NCBI GenBank assembly: GCA_937925095.1
Contig: CALEXX010000036.1
Coordinates: forward strand, 1 to 38,677
Direction of reading: 5' to 3'
Source of the DNA: an uncultured Leptotrichia sp.
Lineage (GTDB): Bacteria; Fusobacteriota; Fusobacteriia; Fusobacteriales; Leptotrichiaceae
Length of the DNA stretch: 38,677 bases
Shown in pieces: positions 7,157 through 15,481 of this stretch (its first letter is position 1; every line of letters begins with the position of its first letter). The translations under genes and the position numbers were made by a program. The notes under the pieces were generated by a model. The model was not told the DNA's origin and did no database searches. It saw nothing but the letters and a program-made list of their open reading frames with translations.

Positions 7157-10100
7157 ATGGTACTGGATTACAGAATTCCTGACGAATTGAAAAAGAGTTA
7201 CAAAGAAAAATTGGAAAAGGAAAAGGAAAAATTAAATCCTGAAAGTCAAAAATTTATTGAAGATGTGCTGAAGGGAAATGTCAAAACTGGAAGATATGAG
7301 CACGAAAACTTTGTAATTCTAGAAATGAAAAAGAAAATTAAAAATATTGAAAATGTTTCTTTTGAAGAAATTTATCCTAAAGAAATTTATCCTGCTCTGG
7401 ATTTAATGATAGGAAAAAAATTTAGGGAAGTATTTCTTGAAATTTGTCAAAAAATTGTAAAAATACCTTATACAAGATGGTATTACAGAAAAATGATACT
7501 GAGTTCAAATTATGCGGATCATTTGATAAACATGTGGAATATTCTGTCTAATCTGGTTACATTACATATTTTAGATCTGGATATTATGAAAATATTGAAA
7601 GGTGAATATGATAAGGAAAAATATCCAGGTATATACTCCTTTGCGTTACATTACCTATGGTGTGAAATTGATAGAGGAAATAAGGAAGTTATAGAATTTT
7701 TAAAAGACTTGATTTTGAGTGAAAATAATACATTTTTGCTGGATTATACGACTTTCAGGGCAATTTTTGCTTCAGATAACCGGGAACTTGTGGAACTTGT
7801 TGGGAAATTACTGCTGGCTGCAAAGCTTCAGGAAGGACTGAGACAGGCTATTTGTGAAACTATGGATGGCGGAACGGTGGAAAACTTTAACTATATGTTC
7901 AAAATTGTGTATGACAATGATTTATTAAGATTTTCATCGATAAAAAGGGCTTTGGCAACATGGACTGGAATTGGGGAAATGTATGCAGATAGAATCAGCA
8001 AAAAGGAAATTGAAATTATTAAGAAACTTGTGGAAAATCCAGAATATGCTGATGAACTTCTGAAAAGTGATGACAATGTGGAAGTACTGCTAGGACTTTG
8101 GCAGAAGGGAAGAGAAGATATTTCAGCAGCTATAAATTCAATTGAAGAAATTTTATCTAGTGGAAAACGTCACAGTATACTGCTTGCTTCATACTATATT
8201 CAGTTTATTCAAAATATAGGATTAGCCGGAAAAATTGCAAAAAAAGTTATTTATCAGTATCAAGATGATTTAGAAATTTTTGCATGCTATTCAGATAACT
8301 TTATGAAAACGGGAACTAGTTATGAAATTTATAATAGAATAGATAGTGGTCAATTTAAATTGACTGATTTCTTTGAGGATGAAAATGAGGCAAAAGAATT
8401 TTTTGGAATACTTGAGAAATTTCTTAAGGAAATGAAAAAAGTTAGAAAGGATTTTTCGCCTTGTATTTTCCCATGGTATTCAGTTTCACTGTATAAAGAG
8501 GCAATTGCTGATAAAATGGCAATAATTTCACTCTTTTTAAAAGGTGAATATGTTGAAAAGGTTTTTGAATATTCAAAAACTTTTAGTTACTATGTGAAAG
8601 AAGATGTTTTTAAGGTTGTATCTCAAAAACTTGAAAATGAAAATTATGAAAAATATGTGATTGCCGGATTGAAGGATGCGGGAATAACAGATAAGGCTTT
8701 TGAAACAGTTCAAAAAAATAATTTAGTTCCAAAATACCGTAAAGAAATAGAAGGAATGTTAAAGTTAAAAACATCAAATGTACGTAAAAATCTGATTAGT
8801 TTACTTTATATGCAGGAAGAAGCTGCATTTTATGAGACTGTTGAAAATCTTATAACAACAAAGGATGTAAATAAACGGTTAGCTGCATTTGACCTGCTTT
8901 TAAAGGCTAAAAATGAGAAAAAGTATGATTTGAAAACATTGAAGAAATATGTAAAACTTGTGAAAGAGCCTACTTCTAGTGAAATTGTACTAATTGATGA
9001 AGTTAATAAGGAAGAGAAAAAGGTTGCCAATGAAAAACTAGGATATGATATTAATTATGAGCCAAGCTTTGAAAATACAGAATTTTTAGAAGAAAGACCG
9101 GATATAAGCCAAGTGTTTACAAAATCAACAGATGAACTTCTGGAAATTATAAAAAAGCTGAATGACTTATATACAGAACACGAAAATTATGAGTATAAAA
9201 CAGCTTATGGGACAACTACTCTGCTGTCTAATTCATTTTCTCCAATTTATCCTTTAAATGGCCAGTATGATTATAGAAATCAGAAATTGAGGGATTATCC
9301 GCTTGAGGAAGTTTGGAAGGAATTTTACAAAACGGAAATTAAAGATTTTGAAACGTTGTATCAGCTTTACTTTTTCTCAAAGACAAAGTTTTCAGATAAG
9401 GAATATTTGAATTATACAAAAGAAATGCTTGGATTTAATCCAAATGAGTTAATTGAAAAAATAGAAGCTGAGCAAAAGGAAACAGGTGGATTAAAATATT
9501 TTGATGTAAATAAAAGATATTCTTATTCAATTGGAAAAATCAGTCAAGTTATAAATATCCTTGTAAATGAATATGAAAATGAAGATAAGGAATATTCCTA
9601 TAAGTTTGGAAAAATGATTTTCTCCTATGTTTACAATAATCTGAATGAAAGTGAACTTTTGAGAAAAGAATTAAGAAATTATATAAGAAATATAAATGAT
9701 AAGGATGTATATTTGAGTATTTTTGAAAATAATACAATTTTCCTATCAGCTAAAAAAGGTATAAAAAATTATTCAGATGACAAGGAATTTATCGAACAGT
9801 TTATTTTGAAATATAAAATTTATAAAAAACTGTATAATTATGCAGAAAAGGAAGATGGTAAATTAAGAGGAGAACTGATTTCAATTGATGAATTTGCTCT
9901 TGCTGTAACAAAGGGAATTATTGAAAAAGATGAGTTTTACATTGAAATCCTCAATCGTGAAAATACAAAATCTAAAGTAAAAGCACTATGCGATATTATT
10001 TATGGTAATAAAACTTCCGATAAAAAAGAAAATAATCCAAAAGTTATAGAATTTTTGAAAAAAGAAGGACAAAAGGTAATTGACTATATTTTGGAAACAG

Positions 10101-12166
10101 AGTTTAAAAGAGGGGAAACTCCTGTAGAATATTCAAATACAATCCATCAGATTCCAGTTGTAAAAGGAATTGACAATCTCATTAAGATTTTAATGGCATT
10201 GGGAAATGAAAAGCTGGAAAGAGGAGGATATTATTCTGATTATTACAGTGAGGATTCTAAAAAATCAAATTTAAGTCATCTTTTGAAAAAAAGTCAGCCT
10301 GATAAGGATGATACGAGTAAGCTTTTTGCCAAGAAAATAAAAGGAAGTAAAATTAGTCAGCAACGGCTAATAGAAGTGGCAATGTATGCACCACGTTGGA
10401 CTCCACTTATTCAGGAATATTTAGGCTGGGAAGGACTGGAAAGTGCATGTTATTATTTCCATGCACATATAAGTGACGTTTCTAAAAATATGGAAAGCTT
10501 ATTTGCAAAATATACTCCGATTTCTGTTGAGGATCTGGCAATAGGAGCTTTTGATATAGACTGGTTTAAATCAGCCCATAAGGAACTGGGAGCAAAAAGA
10601 TTTGAGATGCTTTATGAAGCTGCAAAATATGTGTCAGACGGGGCCAAACATTCAAGGGCAAGGATGTTTGCAGATGCAGCACAGGGAAAACTTAAATTAA
10701 AGGAAACTGAAGAAAAAATTCAGGATAAGAGAAATAAGGATCTGGTTGCCAGTTATTCACTAATTCCACTTAAAAAGGACAGGGATAAGGATTTACTTCA
10801 AAGATATAAATTTTTACAGAAATTCCTGAAGGAAAGTAAGCAGTTTGGGGCTCAGCGTAGGGCAAGTGAGGCAAAGGCATTTGAAATATCACTTGAAAAT
10901 TTATCAAGAAATGCCGGATATTCTGATGTAATCCGTTTAGTCTGGAGTATGGAAACAGCTTTAATTAATGAAATGAAACAATATTTTGATCCGAAGGTAA
11001 TTGAAGAAACTACGGTATTTATAAAAATTGATGAATTTGGGCAAACTAAAATAGTTTTTGAGAAAAATGGGAAAGTATTAAAAACAATGCCAGCTAAACT
11101 GAAGAAAAATAAATATATTGAGGAAATCAAGGAAGTAAATAAAAATCTGACAGAACAGTACAGACGTTCTAAAAAAATGCTGGAAGAGGCAATGGAAGAC
11201 GGAACGGAATTTTATAATTATGAAATAAAAAATCTGATGGAAAATCCTGTAATTTCGCCGTTACTTGATACGCTTGTCTTTAAATCTGAAAATAATCTTG
11301 GTTATTACAGTAATGGCAGTCTTGTAACTGTGAATGGTGAAATTATTGAGCTTGAAGAAAATCAGATGTTAAAAATTGCTCATGCTCTTGATTTGTATAA
11401 TAGTGGTAAATGGAGTGAGTATCAGCAGGATTTATTTGAAAAAGAAATAAAACAGCCTTTTAAACAGGTATTTAGGGAAATTTATGTGAAAACAGCTGAT
11501 GAAAAAGGTAAGGACAATTCTTTAAGATATGCCGGACATCAGATTCAGCCACATAAGACAGTTGCTGTATTGAAAAATAGAAGATGGGTTGCCGATTATG
11601 AAGAAGGATTGCAAAAAATCTACTATAAGAACAATATTATAGCGAAAATTTATGCAATAGCAGACTGGTTTTCTCCTTCTGATATTGAAGCACCTACACT
11701 TGAATGGGTTTGTTTTTACGATAGAAAAACATTTAAACCGATTCTGATAGATGATATTCCTGATTTAATTTTTACAGAGGTAATGAGGGATGTGGATTTG
11801 GCTGTAAGTGTGGCTCATGTTGGTGGGGTTGACCCTGAAGCCAGCCATTCTACTGTTGAAATGAGAAAGGCAATCGTTGAATTTAACCTTAAACTGTTTA
11901 AACTTTCAAATATTACGTTTACAGAAAGACATGCTATAATAAAAGGAAAACGGGCAGAATATACAGTTCATCTGGGAAGTGGAGTTGTTCATCAGAAAGC
12001 TGGGGCTGAAATAAATGTGTTACCAGTACATTCACAGCATAGGGGAAGAATTTTCCTTCCGTTTGTTGATGAAGATCCAAAAACGGCTGAAATTATGAGT
12101 AAAATTATTTTATTTGCAGAAGATACTAAAATAAAAGATCCGTTTATTTTGGAGCAGATAAAGTAA
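7157..12166 (+). CDS. Giant DUF4132 protein (MolR/YehI-like), 1669 aa
   Basis: The C-terminal part has the DUF4132 signature near residues 1200-1256: LKKDRDKDLLQRY, then ESKQFGAQRRASEAKAFE and NLSRNAGY. The extreme C-terminus, near 1600-1669, holds the companion block HLGSGVVHQKAGAE, LPF.DEDPKTAEIMSKIILFAED and IKDPFILEQI, seen at the end of such proteins (as in E. coli YehI/MolR). The first 1000 or so residues look mostly alpha-helical, like a repeat solenoid; I see no WGR domain, membrane segment or signal peptide. The family's biochemical role is unknown; the historic link of MolR to molybdate rests on old genetics. AAGGAG precedes the ATG at 7157. It follows the small beta-grasp-like gene by 38 nt. 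An in-frame stop at 12164-12166 is directly followed by a foreign-looking tail remnant. Confidence 0.85.
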   Translation: MVLDYRIPDELKKSYKEKLEKEKEKLNPESQKFIEDVLKGNVKTGRYEHENFVILEMKKKIKNIENVSFEEIYPKEIYPALDLMIGKKFREVFLEICQKIVKIPYTRWYYRKMILSSNYADHLINMWNILSNLVTLHILDLDIMKILKGEYDKEKYPGIYSFALHYLWCEIDRGNKEVIEFLKDLILSENNTFLLDYTTFRAIFASDNRELVELVGKLLLAAKLQEGLRQAICETMDGGTVENFNYMFKIVYDNDLLRFSSIKRALATWTGIGEMYADRISKKEIEIIKKLVENPEYADELLKSDDNVEVLLGLWQKGREDISAAINSIEEILSSGKRHSILLASYYIQFIQNIGLAGKIAKKVIYQYQDDLEIFACYSDNFMKTGTSYEIYNRIDSGQFKLTDFFEDENEAKEFFGILEKFLKEMKKVRKDFSPCIFPWYSVSLYKEAIADKMAIISLFLKGEYVEKVFEYSKTFSYYVKEDVFKVVSQKLENENYEKYVIAGLKDAGITDKAFETVQKNNLVPKYRKEIEGMLKLKTSNVRKNLISLLYMQEEAAFYETVENLITTKDVNKRLAAFDLLLKAKNEKKYDLKTLKKYVKLVKEPTSSEIVLIDEVNKEEKKVANEKLGYDINYEPSFENTEFLEERPDISQVFTKSTDELLEIIKKLNDLYTEHENYEYKTAYGTTTLLSNSFSPIYPLNGQYDYRNQKLRDYPLEEVWKEFYKTEIKDFETLYQLYFFSKTKFSDKEYLNYTKEMLGFNPNELIEKIEAEQKETGGLKYFDVNKRYSYSIGKISQVINILVNEYENEDKEYSYKFGKMIFSYVYNNLNESELLRKELRNYIRNINDKDVYLSIFENNTIFLSAKKGIKNYSDDKEFIEQFILKYKIYKKLYNYAEKEDGKLRGELISIDEFALAVTKGIIEKDEFYIEILNRENTKSKVKALCDIIYGNKTSDKKENNPKVIEFLKKEGQKVIDYILETEFKRGETPVEYSNTIHQIPVVKGIDNLIKILMALGNEKLERGGYYSDYYSEDSKKSNLSHLLKKSQPDKDDTSKLFAKKIKGSKISQQRLIEVAMYAPRWTPLIQEYLGWEGLESACYYFHAHISDVSKNMESLFAKYTPISVEDLAIGAFDIDWFKSAHKELGAKRFEMLYEAAKYVSDGAKHSRARMFADAAQGKLKLKETEEKIQDKRNKDLVASYSLIPLKKDRDKDLLQRYKFLQKFLKESKQFGAQRRASEAKAFEISLENLSRNAGYSDVIRLVWSMETALINEMKQYFDPKVIEETTVFIKIDEFGQTKIVFEKNGKVLKTMPAKLKKNKYIEEIKEVNKNLTEQYRRSKKMLEEAMEDGTEFYNYEIKNLMENPVISPLLDTLVFKSENNLGYYSNGSLVTVNGEIIELEENQMLKIAHALDLYNSGKWSEYQQDLFEKEIKQPFKQVFREIYVKTADEKGKDNSLRYAGHQIQPHKTVAVLKNRRWVADYEEGLQKIYYKNNIIAKIYAIADWFSPSDIEAPTLEWVCFYDRKTFKPILIDDIPDLIFTEVMRDVDLAVSVAHVGGVDPEASHSTVEMRKAIVEFNLKLFKLSNITFTERHAIIKGKRAEYTVHLGSGVVHQKAGAEINVLPVHSQHRGRIFLPFVDEDPKTAEIMSKIILFAEDTKIKDPFILEQIK

Positions 12167-12226
12167 AAAAATAAAGGTCTTGATTTAAAAACTTTATTTA
12201 GACCAAAAATGAAAAAGAAAAAGTAG
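12167..12226 (+). pseudogene. Remnant of the C-terminus of a second copy of the 5915-6685 gene
   Basis: Directly after the DUF4132 stop codon, and in the same frame, the DNA reads KNKGLDLKTLFRPKMKKKK and then stops at 12224-12226. This matches the tail of the 256-aa gene at 6629-6685 (SKGFDLKTSFRPNMKKKK); I count 49 of 57 identical bases. Nothing else of that gene is visible here. It is either what remains of a tandem paralogue or a copy produced by a duplication or insertion around the DUF4132 gene. Confidence 0.75.
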
Positions 12227-12250
12227 ACATGAATAGGAGAAAAGTAATTT

Positions 12251-13543
12251 ATGAAAATAAAAATAAAACCAGGTAATTTAAACGGAACAATAGAAATTCC
12301 ACCATCAAAAAGCTATTCCCACAGGGCAGTAATTGCAGCGGCATTGGCTGAAAGCGGGAAAAAGTCTAAAATTGATAATTTGAAGTTTTCTGTAGATATT
12401 ACAACAACAACGGATATTATGGAAAATTGGGGAGCAGAAATAGAGCGTTTTGAAAGTGCTCTTGATATCGCAGGGAATGATGGAAAAGTAGCTCCAAAAG
12501 ATAAATATGTGCAGTGCAATGAATCAGGTTCAACAATAAGATTTTTGATACCTGTTGGAATTACAAGAGAAAATGAACTGGTTTTTGATGGGAAAGGGAA
12601 ACTTGTGGATAGACCGCTGGATTCGTATTATAGGATTTTTAAAGAACAGGGATTGAAATATGAAACGACAGGTGGGAAATTACCACTTACAGTAAATGGA
12701 AAGCTGAAGCCAGGGAATTATGAAATTGACGGGAATATAAGCTCGCAGTTTATTACTGGACTTTTGTATGCTCTGCCACTTCTGGAGGGGGATTCAAAGT
12801 TGATTATTAATAAAAATCTGGAGTCAAAGGGGTATGTTGATTTGACTTTGGAAATATTGAAACTGGCTGGGATTGAGATTGTGAATAATGATTATAAGAA
12901 TTTTGATATAAGGGGAAATCAGACTTACAAGCCTTTTAACTATACTGTCGAAGGGGATTACTCACAAGTGGCATTCTGGATTGTTGCAGGAATAATTTCT
13001 GCAAACAGGGATAATGAAGTGAAATGCCTTCATGTAAATAAGAACTCGCTGCAGGGGGATAGGGAAATTATTGAGATTGTAACTAGAATGGGAGCAAATC
13101 TTGAGATTTTTGATGATTATGTGATTGTAAAGCCTTCTAAAACTAAAGGAACAGTAATTGATATTTCCCAATGTCCTGATATTGGGCCGATTCTGACAGT
13201 ACTGGCTGCCTTGAGTGAAGGGGAAACTCGTATTATTAATGGAGAAAGATTGAGAATTAAGGAATCAGACAGAATAACTTCCATAAAGACTGAACTGAAT
13301 AAACTTGGAGGAAATGTGGCTGAGGAAGGTGACAGCTTGATTATCCAAGGTGTAGATGGATTTACAGGGGGAGTTACAGTAAGTGCATGGAATGACCATA
13401 GGATTGCAATGTCTTTGGCAGTTGCTTCAACAAGATGTGAAAAGGAAATAATTTTAGAAGAAGCTGAAAGTGTCAGAAAATCTTATCCGCATTTCTGGGA
13501 TGATTTTGTGAAAATGGGCGGAGAGATAGAAAAAGACTGTTAA
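12251..13543 (+). CDS. aroA: 3-phosphoshikimate 1-carboxyvinyltransferase (EPSP synthase)
   Basis: Transfers the enolpyruvyl group of PEP to shikimate 3-phosphate, the sixth shikimate step; the target of glyphosate. The 430-aa length is normal. Visible motifs are PPSKSYSHR with Lys20-Ser21 and Arg25, NESGSTIRFLIPVG, DYSQVAFW, CPDIGPILTVLAAL containing the catalytic Asp, RLRIKESDR with the catalytic Glu, and WNDHRIAMSLAVA. The start ATG at 12251 is preceded by AATAGGAGAAAAG. It restarts the aro series after the islet and is followed 163 nt later by a peptidase-S51-like gene and then aroC. Confidence 0.95.
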   Translation: MKIKIKPGNLNGTIEIPPSKSYSHRAVIAAALAESGKKSKIDNLKFSVDITTTTDIMENWGAEIERFESALDIAGNDGKVAPKDKYVQCNESGSTIRFLIPVGITRENELVFDGKGKLVDRPLDSYYRIFKEQGLKYETTGGKLPLTVNGKLKPGNYEIDGNISSQFITGLLYALPLLEGDSKLIINKNLESKGYVDLTLEILKLAGIEIVNNDYKNFDIRGNQTYKPFNYTVEGDYSQVAFWIVAGIISANRDNEVKCLHVNKNSLQGDREIIEIVTRMGANLEIFDDYVIVKPSKTKGTVIDISQCPDIGPILTVLAALSEGETRIINGERLRIKESDRITSIKTELNKLGGNVAEEGDSLIIQGVDGFTGGVTVSAWNDHRIAMSLAVASTRCEKEIILEEAESVRKSYPHFWDDFVKMGGEIEKDC

Positions 13544-13596
13544 AAAGATTTTTTAGATAGATAAAGTTTAGTTGTAATAGAAAAATAAGTTAAAAA

Positions 13597-13605
13597 TGGT
13601 AAAAT
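13597..13605 (+). promoter_or_regulatory. Possible extended -10 promoter before the S51-like gene
   Basis: TGGTAAAAT fits an extended -10 element (TGn plus TAAAAT). No convincing -35 lies 17 nt upstream. A perfect 18-bp AT palindrome, AAAATTTAATTAAATTTT, lies downstream at 13661-13678, just before the gene, and could be a protein-binding site or a chance AT structure. Confidence 0.3.
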
Positions 13606-13706
13606 CTAAAATAAAAATTTTTTTTAAATGAGATAGAAAATTAATAGAAAATACGGATGTAAAATTTAATTAAATTTTGTTGAGACCGTTAGGAAAGGGA
13701 ATTTAT

Positions 13707-14327
13707 ATGAGTAAATTATTTTTGACATCATATTTAGCAGGAACAAAAAATTTAGTGAAAGAATTTTTAAAAGATGTACCAGAAAAAGAAATTACGTTTG
13801 TTCCTACTGCTTCAAATACTGAAGATTATAAAGGATATGTAGACGAAGCTAAGCAGGTATTTTTGGAATTGGGATTTTCAATAAATATTTTAGATATTTC
13901 AAAAACAGAAAAACAAAAAATAGAAAATATATTGAAGGATACAAAAATTTTGTATGTATCAGGTGGAAATACATTTTATCTATTGCAGGAAGTAAAACGT
14001 AAAAAAATTTTAGATACTATTAAAGACAAAATTTCAAATGGAATGCTTTATATAGGAGAATCGGCTGGAGCGATTATTACTTCTAAAAATATAGAATATA
14101 ATCAGATAATGGATAATAAGGAAATTGCTCCTGATTTAGATAATTATGAAGCAATGAATATTACAGATTTTTATATTTTGCCACATAATAATGAATTTCC
14201 ATTTGTCGAAAGTACAAAAAAAACTATAAAAATTTATGAAAATAAATTAAATTTGCTTCCAATAAGCAATAATGAGGCAGTTTTTGTAAATGGAAAAGAT
14301 TTTATTGTAAAAAATGATGATAAATAA
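13707..14327 (+). CDS. Peptidase S51-like protein (peptidase E / type 1 glutamine amidotransferase-like)
   Basis: The 206-aa protein shows the family landmarks: a VSGGNTFYLL turn, a nucleophile elbow GESAGA in which the Ser is the expected catalytic residue, and PHNN near the C-terminal third, where the catalytic His is expected. Family members cleave Asp-X dipeptides (PepE) or cyanophycin; which substrate applies here cannot be read from the sequence. A TTG at 13677 would extend the frame, but AGGAAAGGGA (13691-13700) before ATG 13707 decides the start. It lies between aroA and aroC and ends 29 nt before aroC, so it is probably in the same transcript. No role in aromatic synthesis is known for this family. 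Confidence 0.8.
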   Translation: MSKLFLTSYLAGTKNLVKEFLKDVPEKEITFVPTASNTEDYKGYVDEAKQVFLELGFSINILDISKTEKQKIENILKDTKILYVSGGNTFYLLQEVKRKKILDTIKDKISNGMLYIGESAGAIITSKNIEYNQIMDNKEIAPDLDNYEAMNITDFYILPHNNEFPFVESTKKTIKIYENKLNLLPISNNEAVFVNGKDFIVKNDDK

Positions 14328-14355
14328 AAATGTGGGAAAATAGAAAGGAAAAAAA

Positions 14356-15456
14356 ATGGGAGCAAATTTTGGAAAAAATTATAAAATTTCATTGTTTGGG
14401 GAATCGCATGGAACAGCGTTAGGAGTAAATATTGACGGAATTCCGGCTGGAACAGAACTGAATTTGGAATTTATTACAGAAGAAATGAAAAGAAGAGCAC
14501 CGGGAAGGTCAAAATTGACAACGCCTAGAGTTGAGAAGGATGAATTTGAAATTTTGAGTGGATTTTTTGAAGGAAAGACAACAGGAACTCCCCTAGCAAT
14601 GATTGTGAGAAACAAAGATCAGAGATCTAAGGATTACAGTGAACTTAAAATAAAGCCAAGACCTGGTCATGCAGACTGGTCAGGAATGAACAGATATGAT
14701 GGATTTAATGATATTCGTGGAAGTGGACATTTTTCAGGAAGAATAACAACTTCGATTGTATTTGCGGGTGCCATTGCAAAGCAGCTTTTGAAAAGTCAGG
14801 GAATTCTCGTTGGAGCACATATAAAGTCACTTTATGATATAGAAGAAAGGGATTTTGCAGAAGGTGATATTACTGAAGAAAATATTAATAAACTGCGAGG
14901 AATGATTTTACCTACTTTGGAAGACGGAATGGCACAAAAAATGGAAGAAGCCATAATGAAAGCCAGAGAAGAGGAAAACTCCCTGGGCGGAGTTGTGGAA
15001 CTGATGATTACAGGATTAAAACCTGGAATTGGAGATCCGTTTTTTGAATCGATTGAAAGTGAAATTTCAAGAATGATATTTTCAATTCCATCTACTAAAG
15101 GTATTGAATTTGGAGCAGGATTTGGAATTACGAGAATGACGGGATATGAAGCAAATGACGAGATGTATTTTGATGAAAAGGGAAATGTCAAATCATATAC
15201 GAATAATAATGGTGGAATTATTGGAGGAATTTCAACAGGAATGCCTATAAGCTTTAAAGTTGCAATAAAACCGACAGCTTCAATTTCAAAGGCTCAAAAA
15301 ACAGTAAATCTGGAAACTAAAAAATCAGATATTCTGGAAGTGAAAGGCAGACATGATCCGGTAATTGTTCCAAGGGCAATAGTTGTATTAGAATGTGCAA
15401 CTGCAATAGTGATTTTGGATAGATTAATGGAAAGTCAAAAAAATAGAGGTTTATAA
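14356..15456 (+). CDS. aroC: Chorismate synthase
   Basis: Converts EPSP to chorismate using reduced FMN, the last shikimate step. The 366-aa protein carries the family signatures: SLFGESHG near the N-terminus, the RRAPGRS segment, RPGHADW, DIRGSGHFSGR in the active site and, near the end, KGRHDPVIVPRA. The start has a GAAAGGAAAAAAA site. It closes the aro cluster; a PTS permease follows after only 25 nt, so readthrough into that gene is possible. Confidence 0.95.
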   Translation: MGANFGKNYKISLFGESHGTALGVNIDGIPAGTELNLEFITEEMKRRAPGRSKLTTPRVEKDEFEILSGFFEGKTTGTPLAMIVRNKDQRSKDYSELKIKPRPGHADWSGMNRYDGFNDIRGSGHFSGRITTSIVFAGAIAKQLLKSQGILVGAHIKSLYDIEERDFAEGDITEENINKLRGMILPTLEDGMAQKMEEAIMKAREEENSLGGVVELMITGLKPGIGDPFFESIESEISRMIFSIPSTKGIEFGAGFGITRMTGYEANDEMYFDEKGNVKSYTNNNGGIIGGISTGMPISFKVAIKPTASISKAQKTVNLETKKSDILEVKGRHDPVIVPRAIVVLECATAIVILDRLMESQKNRGL

Positions 15457-15481
15457 TTAAAATATTTTTTGGGAGGACACT

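Noticed and set aside
14832..15191. Long minus-strand open frame inside aroC
   Set aside because: It is an antisense shadow of aroC in AT-rich DNA with no ribosome site or recognisable protein features; similar antisense frames elsewhere were also dropped.
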